Assembly: GCA_902785945.1 (NCBI GenBank)
Contig: CADAAR010000034.1
Span: 1 to 35,627 of the forward strand
Direction: 5' to 3'
Origin: an uncultured Prevotellaceae bacterium
Lineage (GTDB): Bacteria; Bacteroidota; Bacteroidia; Bacteroidales; Bacteroidaceae
Length of the DNA: 35,627 nucleotides
Part shown: positions 18,291 to 26,410 of the stretch, piece after piece
How positions within the stretch are numbered: position 1 is the stretch's first letter
Layout of the letters: every line of letters starts with the position of its first letter
Notes under the pieces: generated by a model
Database searches by the model: none
What the model was told of the DNA's origin: nothing
What the model saw: the letters and a program-made list of their open reading frames with translations, nothing else
Program-made: the position numbers and the translations under genes

Positions 18291-20471
18291 ATGAAGAAGA
18301 TAAACATTATCCTTTTTACCCTTGCCACGGTGGCATTCACTGCATGCACCCTCTATATGGATGATTTTGAAGAGGGACGCATCCTTCGTACCGGTACAGG
18401 CTATCAAGAGGAGGAAACCATCACGTTGCCTAATGATCAGGGATCAATAACCTATCAGTATAGTCAAAAGACCATCCCCATCGACGACGAGGTAGAAGCG
18501 TATATCGTGAAGGTGGAAAGCGACACAATCCTTTATTTTGAGGATGGTACGCCTGAGGCATTGCTGCCGGAAGTGGGTGAGATGATGACCTGTAGCTTCC
18601 GTGACCGTTTTCCGAAGGCATTCTGTCATAAGTGCATAGAACGGACAGAGCAGAACGGACTGTACCGCTGCCGGTTTACGAAATGCAGTTTTAAAGATGC
18701 TTTCGCCAAACTGAAAATTGAAGCTCATCCAACGAATATTGTCTCTGCAGAAGGAGCCACGCCTGTGACACAGGAGGAACTGGACTCTGTGATGAGTGAC
18801 TATGAGGATGCGGAGGAGCAGCCTGTCACGCGTTCGGCATTTGATACGGGTAAGAGAAAGTTTTCAGGCATCAAGAAAACCCTTGGAAATATCTCACTGG
18901 CTCCGAGTTTAGGTGGCTTTGTCGGCCTTACTGCCACAGGATCAATAGGTGTCACGATAGGTGGTTACTATGATTTTGAATACGACAGCGATACAGAGAA
19001 ACTCTATGAAGAGTACGGCTTTATGGGCCAATTAGATCTGAAATTTGCCGTCCAGGCAAATGCTGGTGTTAAGATACAATCTCCTATAGCAATTCCTTTA
19101 TATGGCGTAAAGGTCGATCTTATTGTGGTTGGTGCAGAACTTGGTTTTACTTGTAATCCTTATCTTGATATCCGTCATGAGACCAGTGCTGATGTCTCGT
19201 TCTCATTAGGTTTTGATGTAGGTGTAGCGTATGTTCAAGAGGGTAAAAACTCTAAGGGTAAGTTCACGGCAAAAAGAAATAAGATGAAGAAGAAAAAGGG
19301 TTATCCTGGTTTCCGATTCTTACCACGAAATTTCGATGCCAACGCTAGCAGACTGACCTTGCATGTGACGGGTGGTATGGATTACCGTTTTGGTTTGGGT
19401 GCTGATATTATCGGTACGGGTGCCGATATCGCTGCAGGAATAGATATGTATCAGGAATTCAATCAGACGGTAGATGCTGGTGAATTTGAATCTGTAGAGG
19501 ATTTCAAGAAAAAGAATGCCAATATGCCGGGCTATATGAAATTTTATGGAGAAGGATCGGTTAAGTTGCTTGGCTCGGAAGTTCCGCTACGCGTGGAGAG
19601 CAATCCCATGGAGTGTGGCAGCGTGAAGATTCCGCTGATGCCGGTTTATAAGGAAGGCTCGGCTTACTTCTATTGCTCAGATCAGAATCCGCCACGGACG
19701 TACAAGATGAACATAGAATTGGATGACATCGGTTGGCTGGGCTTTTGGTGGAACTATCTGCCTAAGACGCGTGTCTATTTTAAGGATGGTGACCAGAACA
19801 ACCCGGTGGAGGTGTTCGACCTGAAGTGGAAGGAGGGCTCGAATATGAAAGTGATGCAGGCTACGGTGCGGAGTAATGAACTATTGAACAATGTCGGCTA
19901 TATTGCACAGTTTGCGATGGTACATTCATTGCCTAACGGACGGAATTTCACAGTACCGATATACGACTTGCCGTTTATCACGGAATTCCCTGACATGTGG
20001 ATTGAGGATGATGAGATGGCGGTTTCACAGACGCTGACGCCTCAGAACGCCACGTATCAGGAACTGTCGAACCCGTCGGTAATCGCCAACAGGGACGGTA
20101 CGTTGGCATGGGTCCAGAACGGTAAGGCTTATCGCTATCGTTATAAGATAGATATTCCAGTGGTTGTCGAGGCTCCCCGTCTGGTGAAACAATGGGGCAT
20201 ACATTTGGCAGACAAATATGGGTCGTCAAGCGAGTTTGTGCATACGGAATCGAGTTCAAAAGAAGCTATTACACGTGTGGTGCGTATGACGTGGTATTCC
20301 AATGAACCGTCTGTGTGGCTCTCGTTCCAGCCTTTTGCTATCTGTACCGACGGACAAGGACATTCTTCCGGACGTAAGAACTTTGCGTCACAGTATATCA
20401 CGGTGGAATATAATAAACTGTTGGACAAGCAGTATTCAATGACGGATAAGTCGCCGGACTATGAGAAGTAA
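18291..20471 (+). CDS. Large lipoprotein of the surface operon, unknown function
   Basis: I take the ATG at 18291 (726 residues), because it gives a clean lipoprotein signal (MKKINIILFTLATVAFTAC) followed by acidic residues (DDFEEG). A GTG at 18279 would only add four residues. The N-terminal part (to about 190) contains a Cys-rich segment (FCHKCIERTEQNGLYRCRFTKC). A middle part (about 195-420) is Gly-rich and strand-like (GGFVGLTATGSIGVTIGGYYDF, GMDYRFGLGADIIGTGADIAAG). The rest is beta-rich with no recognised motif. The phrase YGEGSVKLLG and the preceding Gly-rich strands recall a segment of the giant protein near residue 1730 (YGKVKAKCKLLGGLF), so the two may be distant relatives. It is the last gene of the operon and is predicted to sit in the outer membrane. 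I do not recognise a family. Confidence 0.75.
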   Translation: MKKINIILFTLATVAFTACTLYMDDFEEGRILRTGTGYQEEETITLPNDQGSITYQYSQKTIPIDDEVEAYIVKVESDTILYFEDGTPEALLPEVGEMMTCSFRDRFPKAFCHKCIERTEQNGLYRCRFTKCSFKDAFAKLKIEAHPTNIVSAEGATPVTQEELDSVMSDYEDAEEQPVTRSAFDTGKRKFSGIKKTLGNISLAPSLGGFVGLTATGSIGVTIGGYYDFEYDSDTEKLYEEYGFMGQLDLKFAVQANAGVKIQSPIAIPLYGVKVDLIVVGAELGFTCNPYLDIRHETSADVSFSLGFDVGVAYVQEGKNSKGKFTAKRNKMKKKKGYPGFRFLPRNFDANASRLTLHVTGGMDYRFGLGADIIGTGADIAAGIDMYQEFNQTVDAGEFESVEDFKKKNANMPGYMKFYGEGSVKLLGSEVPLRVESNPMECGSVKIPLMPVYKEGSAYFYCSDQNPPRTYKMNIELDDIGWLGFWWNYLPKTRVYFKDGDQNNPVEVFDLKWKEGSNMKVMQATVRSNELLNNVGYIAQFAMVHSLPNGRNFTVPIYDLPFITEFPDMWIEDDEMAVSQTLTPQNATYQELSNPSVIANRDGTLAWVQNGKAYRYRYKIDIPVVVEAPRLVKQWGIHLADKYGSSSEFVHTESSSKEAITRVVRMTWYSNEPSVWLSFQPFAICTDGQGHSSGRKNFASQYITVEYNKLLDKQYSMTDKSPDYEK

Positions 20472-20534
20472 ATAGTGAAAAAGCGATACAAGATGTAGTG
20501 TTTGTCTACTAAAAAACGTTTAACAGCTATTTGT

Positions 20535-20566
20535 TTTGGTAAGTAGGAATAATAAGTGTAATTTTG
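20535..20566 (+). promoter_or_regulatory. Promoter for a candidate small RNA
   Basis: TTTG at 20535-20538 and TAATTTTG at 20559-20566 are 20 bases apart, a full match to the Bacteroidetes consensus. The transcript would begin near 20573. No reading frame begins before the hairpin at 20599-20634. Confidence 0.6.
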
Positions 20567-20572
20567 CACCGT

Positions 20573-20635
20573 CAAAAGGTTAATAGATTGTTTTAGATAA
20601 TCGCACTGTTCGAGAGAATCGTGCGATTTTCTTTT
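20573..20635 (+). ncRNA. Candidate small RNA or attenuated leader, about 63 nt
   Basis: The stretch starts where the promoter at 20535-20566 should initiate and ends in a hairpin with a T-rich tail (20599-20634). A second complete promoter begins right after the tail (20641) and serves the phosphatase gene. This order of promoter, short segment, terminator and next promoter suggests a discrete RNA. A leader attenuator of the phosphatase operon is an alternative. No known family is recognised. Confidence 0.35.
20599..20634 (+). terminator. Rho-independent terminator-like hairpin
   Basis: AATCGCAC (20599-20606) pairs perfectly with GTGCGATT (20621-20628). An inner TTC/GAA stem closes a GAGA loop. 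TTTTCTTTTG follows. Confidence 0.6.
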
Positions 20636-20640
20636 GTTTG

Positions 20641-20672
20641 TTTGCGTATATGGGAGAAAATGTGTACCTTTG
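20641..20672 (+). promoter_or_regulatory. Promoter of the histidine-phosphatase pair
   Basis: TTTG at 20641-20644 and TACCTTTG at 20665-20672 (followed by C) are 20 bases apart. Transcription should start near 20679, 15 bases before the ATG at 20694. Confidence 0.75.
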
Positions 20673-20693
20673 CACCCAAAATCTTTTCTATTA

Positions 20694-22016
20694 ATGATCA
20701 ATAAGAAACTTTTGATTCTTCCTGTCATCTTATTTATAGCAGGAGTGACGGCATCAGCACAGGGCGTTATTAAAGAGTTGAAAAGTGATGTGAACCGTTC
20801 TGCGGGGACGAATTACTCTTTGCCTGCCATTAAGATGGAGAACGATACACCAGCTCCTGGTGGAAAGAAACCATTTTACATCAACCATTATGCATGCCCG
20901 TCGTCGTATTATCTCCAGAAAGAGGAATATTATGACGAGCCCCTCGAAGTGTTTATGAAGGCCGACAGTCTGGGGAAACTGACCAAGTTGGGTAAGGACG
21001 TGCTGAGACGGCTGGAGATTATCCACAATGATGCCCATAACCGTACCACTGAGTTGACAAAGCATGGTGCAGAACAGAGTCATGGCATGATGAAACTATT
21101 GGTGGAACGGTTTCCGGAGGCCTTTACTGACAAAGGCTACTACAGCATTAGAAGTGTTGTGCAGAATACGGCTATTCTTACTATGATTGAGTCGGCGGCC
21201 CAGTTGTCGAAGATGCATCAGCCACTGAACATCAGGACTAGGGTGTCGCATGAGGAACAACCGTTTATGAATCCACAGGATAAGGACTTGACCGACGACC
21301 GTACAGATTCGCTCACCATGGAGCGTTACGATCGGTTTGCGGCACTGAACACCAGTGAGATTCGATTGATGGAGTCGCTCTTCAACGATCAGAACTATGT
21401 GGCGAAGTATATTTCCCCTTATGAACTCAGTCAGCAGCTTTTCAGACTTGCAGGAAGCATCCAGAACACCGATCTGACGAAGAAGACGACACTTTATGAT
21501 ATCTTCACGACAGAGGAGATACACCGACATTGGCGAAAGAACAATGCGTGGAACTATATCAACTACGGTGCCTGCAAGCTGAACGGCGCCCGTCAGCCGT
21601 ATTTGCAAAGGGCAGTGCTGAGAAACATGATACACATGGGCGACAGTGTGCTGAAGCGTTACGCTCCGATGGCCCATATCCGCTATACCAATGAACGGGT
21701 ATTGATGTCGCTGGCTTGTCTGATGGAACTGGATAACTACGGACTCGAGACGGAAAACCTCGATTCGCTCGAGTCGTTAGGATGGGTGGACTATAAGATT
21801 GCTCCGTTAGGCGGCAGCATCGTGATGGTTCACTATCGGAAAGACCGTGATGATCAGGATGTGCTCGTGAAGGTGTTGCTGAACAACCGTGAGGCCCGTC
21901 TGCCACTGCAGACCGACTGTGCGCCCTATTATCATTGGAACGATGTGAAGCGCTACTACCTGCGAAAGCTGTATCGTTACGAGAATGAGAGATTTAATGA
22001 GAAAAAGGCAAAATAA
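20694..22016 (+). CDS. Histidine-phosphatase-family protein lacking the catalytic residues (pseudoenzyme)
   Basis: The ATG at 20694 gives 440 residues with a signal peptide (KKLLILPVILFIAGVTASAQ). The protein is a clear paralog of the next gene: shared phrases include APGGKKPFYINHY, VDYKIAPLGGSIVMVHYRKDRDDQDVLVKVLLNN and DCAPYYHWNDVKRYYLRKLY. The catalytic positions have all changed. The RHGSRY motif of the paralog is here ACPSSYY (67-73). The STTVPR segment is SVVQNT, without the Arg. The second catalytic motif RYGHET is RYTNER (330-335), so His is replaced by Asn. It is probably not a phosphatase. It could bind a phosphorylated ligand, or partner or regulate its neighbour. It has its own promoter and is co-transcribed with the next gene (21-base gap). 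Confidence 0.85.
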   Translation: MINKKLLILPVILFIAGVTASAQGVIKELKSDVNRSAGTNYSLPAIKMENDTPAPGGKKPFYINHYACPSSYYLQKEEYYDEPLEVFMKADSLGKLTKLGKDVLRRLEIIHNDAHNRTTELTKHGAEQSHGMMKLLVERFPEAFTDKGYYSIRSVVQNTAILTMIESAAQLSKMHQPLNIRTRVSHEEQPFMNPQDKDLTDDRTDSLTMERYDRFAALNTSEIRLMESLFNDQNYVAKYISPYELSQQLFRLAGSIQNTDLTKKTTLYDIFTTEEIHRHWRKNNAWNYINYGACKLNGARQPYLQRAVLRNMIHMGDSVLKRYAPMAHIRYTNERVLMSLACLMELDNYGLETENLDSLESLGWVDYKIAPLGGSIVMVHYRKDRDDQDVLVKVLLNNREARLPLQTDCAPYYHWNDVKRYYLRKLYRYENERFNEKKAK

Positions 22017-22037
22017 CAAAAGGATAGAAGTTAAAAG

Positions 22038-23345
22038 ATGAATATCAAGCATATAAAATTCCCAATGAGGGCACTGGTGATACTATTCACTGTTCATTAT
22101 TCCCTATTCACTTCTTCTCAGACCGTGATGGATCTCATTAAGGAGAAACCTCAGTATGCCTCGTGTAACTATAATACCTATCCTGACTCCATCGTCACGA
22201 AACTGACGCCGGCGCCTGCAGGCAAGAAACCGTTCTATATGTCACACTACGGACGTCACGGCTCGAGATATATCAGCAGTCGAACGGGCTATGACACGCC
22301 GTATGACATGATGAACCATGCTGACAGTGTGGATGAACTGACACCCACAGGGCATCGTGTGCTGGAAGAGATGCGCTTGGTGATGGATGATACGGAGAAA
22401 CGTTGGGGAGAGTTGACGAGCTACGGTAAACAGCAGCATCGCCAGATTGCCCGTAGGATGGTAGAGCGGTTTCCAGAGATCTTCTGTAAAGGTGCCAGGG
22501 TGAATGCCATCAGCACAACGGTTCCTAGATGTATGGAGTCGATGGGAGCAGCGATGATTGAGATGCTGCAGATTAATCCCGATTTGAACATCACGATGGA
22601 TGCATCGAAACGGACGATGTGGTATATGAATCATCAGGACAAGAAACTTCGCAAATATATGACGAAAGAGGCCCAGAAGGCATATGATGCTTATACGGCA
22701 GGACTCTTGGGCAACAGCCGACTGATGGAGTTGATCTTCAAGAATCCGGATATTGTGAAGGAGATTGTTGAAGAAGGTATGTTTAACTATTATCTGATGA
22801 AGATGGGACTGTTCCAGTCGAACACACACCTTTATCAGAATACCTATCTGCAGGATTTGTTCCTGACTGAGGAGTTGTATCGTATGTGGCAGATAGATAA
22901 TGCACTGTGGTATATCCAGTGTGGCGGCTATAAGGTGAATGGCGGGAAACAGCCGTATACACAGCGTTTCCTGTTGCGTCAGATCATTGCCGATGCCGAC
23001 AGTTGCTTTCAATTGGCGAACCCCGGAGCACAGTTGCGCTATGGTCATGAGACTTGTCTGCTGCCACTAGCGTGTCTGATGGGTATCAACGGCCTCGACT
23101 ATGAGACCGACAATTTCGAGGAACTCGAAGAAAAGGGCTGGTGGTGTTCGAGCGTGTTCCCCATGGGTTCAAATATCCAGATGGTGTTCTATCGCAAGGA
23201 TATTAAGGATCAGGATGTGCTCGTAAAGGTGCTGCTTAACGAGGAAGAGGCATCGTTGCCTTTTGAAACAGACTGTGCGCCATATTACCACTGGAAGGAC
23301 TTCAAGGCGTATTACCTGAAGAAACTTGATGCTTATAAAGAATAA
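22038..23345 (+). CDS. Histidine-type phosphatase, MINPP/phytase-like
   Basis: This is a 435-residue member of histidine phosphatase branch 2. The signal peptide is written by heptamer repeats (ALVILFTVHYSLFTSS). The catalytic loop RHGSRY is at 73-78. A conserved Arg lies in the segment ISTTVPRCMESMGAA, and the proton-donor motif RYGHET is at 334-339. The HET form and overall length are closer to multiple inositol polyphosphate phosphatases than to HD-type acid phosphatases, so inositol phosphates are likely substrates, but this is inferred. The product is expected in the periplasm or at the surface; no lipobox is visible. A strong hairpin terminator follows directly, and the minus-strand kor genes converge on it. 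Confidence 0.85.
   Translation: MNIKHIKFPMRALVILFTVHYSLFTSSQTVMDLIKEKPQYASCNYNTYPDSIVTKLTPAPAGKKPFYMSHYGRHGSRYISSRTGYDTPYDMMNHADSVDELTPTGHRVLEEMRLVMDDTEKRWGELTSYGKQQHRQIARRMVERFPEIFCKGARVNAISTTVPRCMESMGAAMIEMLQINPDLNITMDASKRTMWYMNHQDKKLRKYMTKEAQKAYDAYTAGLLGNSRLMELIFKNPDIVKEIVEEGMFNYYLMKMGLFQSNTHLYQNTYLQDLFLTEELYRMWQIDNALWYIQCGGYKVNGGKQPYTQRFLLRQIIADADSCFQLANPGAQLRYGHETCLLPLACLMGINGLDYETDNFEELEEKGWWCSSVFPMGSNIQMVFYRKDIKDQDVLVKVLLNEEEASLPFETDCAPYYHWKDFKAYYLKKLDAYKE
22085..22112 (+). repeat. Heptamer tandem repeat in signal-peptide coding region, third copy
   Basis: The units are ATTCACT, GTTCATT, ATTCCCT and ATTCACT. The preceding GCACTGGTGATACT is also shared with the gene at 5960. Confidence 0.85.
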
Positions 23346-23348
23346 GAA

Positions 23349-23377
23349 AAATCCCCAGACCAATGGCCAGGGGATTT
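23349..23377. terminator. Bidirectional terminator between convergent genes
   Basis: AAATCCCC (23349-23356) pairs with GGGGATTT (23370-23377). It is followed by a T-rich run (CTTTTATTT) on the plus strand and preceded by an A-rich run (AATAAGAAA) that serves the minus strand. It lies between the phosphatase stop and the korB stop. Confidence 0.8.
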
Positions 23378-23380
23378 CTT

Positions 23381-24385
23381 TTATTTCACAACCCAGATAT
23401 CGTTGGTTTCGAGGAGCTCAGTGAAGTTGTGATACTTCTTCTGGCTTGAGACCTCGTCGAGCTGGGCGTAAACAGAGTTGTTGTAGGTGGGCGCGTCCAC
23501 GTCGCGAATCACACCGAGGGCGATGGGGAAACCATCCTCTGGCGTCATCATGGCGAGTTTCAGCTGCAGGGTATTGTCTTCGCAGTGGGCATCATGAACG
23601 AGTACATCGTCGATAGTGTAGCCGTCCTTGCCAATCTCTACCACTTTCAGACCGAAGCCCTGTTGTACAAGTCCGAACTCATTGTTCTCACCGAATACGA
23701 GCTTCTCACCGTGACGCACGTAGATAGCGTTCTTCTTACGACCCTCGTTGTTGTAGACGATGTCGTGACAGTGATCGTTGAAGATGACGCAGTTCTGCAG
23801 TACCTCTGTCACTGAGGCGCCCTTATGCTCGTAGGCAGCCTTCAGCACCTCGACCGTTCCCTTGGCATCGGTAGCCACGCAACGGGCGAAGAAGTGTCCG
23901 CGGGCACCGAAGCAGAGCTCGGCAGGACGGAAAGGATCTTCGACGGTTCCGTAGGGTGATGACTTAGATACAAAACCACGAGGCGAAGTGGGAGAGTATT
24001 GACCCTTCGTCAGACCGTAAATACGGTTGTTCAGGAGGATCATGTTGAGGTCGATGTTACGACGGTTGGCGTGGATGAAGTGGTTACCACCGATAGCCAG
24101 TCCGTCGCCGTCGCCAGAAATCTGCCAGACGGTGAGGTCGGGGTTCGCAACCTTCGCACCTGTAGCGATGGCAGCGGCACGTCCGTGGATGGTGTTCATG
24201 CCGTAAGTGGCCATGTAGTGGGGCAGACGGCTGGAACAACCGATACCAGAGATGACTGCTACTTTCTCAGGGGCTACGCCAATCTCGGCCATAGCCTTAT
24301 GGAGTGAAGCCAGGAAGAAGTGGTCACCACAACCGGGGCACCAACGGGGCTGGCCTTTTTTGAAATCTTGTGCTGTATAACTCAT
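23381..24385 (-). CDS. korB: 2-oxoacid:ferredoxin oxidoreductase, beta subunit (2-oxoglutarate type)
   Basis: This 334-residue subunit binds thiamine diphosphate. Family motifs are CPGCGDHFFLASLHKAM near the N-terminus, GIGCSSRLPHYM, and the ThDP/Mg2+ motif GDGDGLAIGGNHFIHA followed by NNRIYGLTKGQYSPTS. With KorA it oxidatively decarboxylates a 2-oxoacid, most likely 2-oxoglutarate to succinyl-CoA, and reduces ferredoxin. In reverse it can fix CO2 in the reductive branch of anaerobic metabolism. It lies 6 bases after korA, in one operon. The substrate is inferred from the KorAB type and is not proven by sequence. Confidence 0.92.
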   Translation of the reverse strand: MSYTAQDFKKGQPRWCPGCGDHFFLASLHKAMAEIGVAPEKVAVISGIGCSSRLPHYMATYGMNTIHGRAAAIATGAKVANPDLTVWQISGDGDGLAIGGNHFIHANRRNIDLNMILLNNRIYGLTKGQYSPTSPRGFVSKSSPYGTVEDPFRPAELCFGARGHFFARCVATDAKGTVEVLKAAYEHKGASVTEVLQNCVIFNDHCHDIVYNNEGRKKNAIYVRHGEKLVFGENNEFGLVQQGFGLKVVEIGKDGYTIDDVLVHDAHCEDNTLQLKLAMMTPEDGFPIALGVIRDVDAPTYNNSVYAQLDEVSSQKKYHNFTELLETNDIWVVK

Positions 24386-24391
24386 AACTCT

Positions 24392-26218
24392 TTACTTCTT
24401 TAGAATGTCCTCGAATGCGTTAACTAACTCTTCTACCACGAAGGGCTGACCCTTGACCTGGTTGAACTGGAAGGGAACGAAGTTGTCGACCTTCATACGG
24501 AGGTAGGCAGCGAGCTGACCCATATTCTGCTCGGCCACCACCACTTTCTTGTACTTCTTCAGTACCTCAGCTGTGTTCTTGGGCAGCGGGTTCAGATACT
24601 TAAAGTGGGTCTGAGCCACCTTATAACCCTTCTGACGGAGCTCGTCCATAGCCGAACGCAGATGACCGTAGGTAGAGCCGAAGCCCACAATCAGCAGGTC
24701 AGCATCACCATCACCATCGATTTCGAGGTCGGGCACCTGGATGTTGGCAATCTTCTGCTGGCGCAGACGTGTCATCAGGTCGTGGTTCTCAGGGTTCGTA
24801 GAGATTGCACCTGTGTTAGAGTCTTTCTCCAGACCGCCGAGGATGTGAGCAAAGCCCTCACGACCAGGCACAGCCCAGTAGCGGGTGCCGTTCTCAGCAC
24901 GCATATAAGGAGTCCACTTACCCTTCAGTTCCTCAGGAACGTAGGGAGGATTGATAGGATCGAGCTTGGCCATATCAGGCAGTTTGAAAGCACCGGAACC
25001 GTTGGCCACGAAAGCGTCGGTGAGCAGCACGACGGGAGTCATGTGCTCGAGTGCGATCTTACAAGCCTGGTAAGCAGCGTCGAAGCAGTCGGTAGGACTG
25101 GTGGCAGCCATTACAGGCATAGGACTCTCACCATTACGTCCGAAGAGAGCCTGCAGGAGGTCGGTCTGCTCAGACTTCGTGGGAAGACCCGTAGCAGGAC
25201 CGCCGCGCTGTACGTCGAGCACCACGAGGGGCAACTCCATGATGACAGCGAGGTTCATGGCCTCTGACTTCAGACAGATGCCAGGGCCAGAGGTAGAGGT
25301 AACGCCCAGTGCACCAGCAAACGAGGCACCGAGGGCTGAAGAACAACCTGCGATCTCATCCTCGCACTGTACGGTGATAACACCGCAAGACTTATGCTTA
25401 GAGAGCTCGTGGAGCACGTCGGTAGCAGGGGTGATAGGATAAGAACCGAGATAGAGCTTCAGGCCGGCCTTCTCGGCAGCAGCGATGAAACCGTAGGCCG
25501 TAGCCTTGTTACCGGTGATATCCATATAGCGTCCAGGAACCTTCTCCTTCGACTCTACGCGATAAACATTGACAGTTGAAGAGTGGGTGTTGTGACCATA
25601 GTCGTAACCAGCCTGAATGACTTTGATATTAGCCTCGGCAATAGCCGGTTTCTTAGCAAACTTTTCCTTCAGGAAGTTAGCTACGAGGTTCAGATCGCGG
25701 TCGAAGAGCCAGCAGACGAGTCCGAGAGCGAACATGTTACGGCACTTCATCATGGCCTTCATGTCCATGCCCGAGTCAGCCAAGCAGTCCTTCACCATCG
25801 TGGTGAGGGGGCACTGGATGACGCGATCCGGGTCGATGCCCATCTCGCCGAGGTAGTCCTCTGTCTGGAACTGTGCCTTCTCCAGGTCCTTGGGACCGAA
25901 GGAGTCGGTATCGATAATAATTGTTGCACCCGGCTTGGCGTAGCGGTACTGTGTCTTCAGCGCAGCAGCATTCATTGCCACCAGCACGTCGCACTTGTCG
26001 CCAGGGGTATAGACCTTACCGGCACCGATGTGAACCTGGAAACCAGACACACCAGTGAGCGAACCTTGCGGGGCGCGGATGTCAGCGGGATAGTCGGGGA
26101 ATGTAGAGATGCCGTTACCAACGGTGGCACTGACCGTAGAGAAGATGTTTCCAGCGAGCTGCCCTGAGAAGCGGACAACAACCTGATCCAGCTCCTTCAC
26201 TTCTAATTTTTCAGCCAT
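24392..26218 (-). CDS. korA: 2-oxoacid:ferredoxin oxidoreductase, fused gamma/alpha subunit
   Basis: The protein has 608 residues. The gamma domain comes first (about 1-190; VVRFSGQLAGNIFSTVSA, SFGPKDLE). The alpha pyrimidine-binding domain follows (about 235-430; SYPITPATDVLHELSKH, QCEDEIAGCSSALGASFAG, TSTSGPGICLKSEAMNLA), then a C-terminal transketolase-like domain (LLIVGFGSTYGHLRSAMDEL). This gamma-alpha fusion is the usual Bacteroidetes form of KorA. The start ATG at 26218 lies about 33 bases after the predicted transcription start. It forms an operon with korB. Confidence 0.92.
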   Translation of the reverse strand: MAEKLEVKELDQVVVRFSGQLAGNIFSTVSATVGNGISTFPDYPADIRAPQGSLTGVSGFQVHIGAGKVYTPGDKCDVLVAMNAAALKTQYRYAKPGATIIIDTDSFGPKDLEKAQFQTEDYLGEMGIDPDRVIQCPLTTMVKDCLADSGMDMKAMMKCRNMFALGLVCWLFDRDLNLVANFLKEKFAKKPAIAEANIKVIQAGYDYGHNTHSSTVNVYRVESKEKVPGRYMDITGNKATAYGFIAAAEKAGLKLYLGSYPITPATDVLHELSKHKSCGVITVQCEDEIAGCSSALGASFAGALGVTSTSGPGICLKSEAMNLAVIMELPLVVLDVQRGGPATGLPTKSEQTDLLQALFGRNGESPMPVMAATSPTDCFDAAYQACKIALEHMTPVVLLTDAFVANGSGAFKLPDMAKLDPINPPYVPEELKGKWTPYMRAENGTRYWAVPGREGFAHILGGLEKDSNTGAISTNPENHDLMTRLRQQKIANIQVPDLEIDGDGDADLLIVGFGSTYGHLRSAMDELRQKGYKVAQTHFKYLNPLPKNTAEVLKKYKKVVVAEQNMGQLAAYLRMKVDNFVPFQFNQVKGQPFVVEELVNAFEDILKK

Positions 26219-26258
26219 ATTTATGATGTTTATTACTAACTTTTCGTTTAAACGGCTG

Positions 26259-26290
26259 CAAAATTATTCATTTTTTTGCGAATATCCAAA
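26259..26290 (-). promoter_or_regulatory. Promoter of korAB
   Basis: Read on the minus strand, TTTG (26290-26287) and TAATTTTG (26266-26259, followed by C) are 20 bases apart, a full consensus match. It is divergent from the GH28 promoter. Confidence 0.7.
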
Positions 26291-26347
26291 GGAAAACGCA
26301 AAAAAATGCAGTTTTGGTGGAGTGACTCAAAAAAAGTCTGCAAAAGT

Positions 26348-26378
26348 TTTGTATATTTAAAGATTTTTTATATCTTTG
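26348..26378 (+). promoter_or_regulatory. Promoter of the pectin-type PUL
   Basis: TTTG at 26348-26351 and TATCTTTG at 26371-26378 are 19 bases apart. The start of transcription should be near 26385, about 26 bases before the ATG at 26411. Confidence 0.7.
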
Positions 26379-26410
26379 TACCCAAATTCTAACTGTATCG
26401 GCTAACTTAA

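Noticed and set aside
20472-20534. Terminator directly after the surface operon
   Set aside because: Only a 4-base stem (GTAG/CTAC) is visible, which is too weak to call.
24605-26167. Open plus-strand frames up to 220 codons opposite korA
   Set aside because: They are mirror frames of a well-conserved gene. Their translations (rich in Val, Arg, His and Thr) show no family motif.
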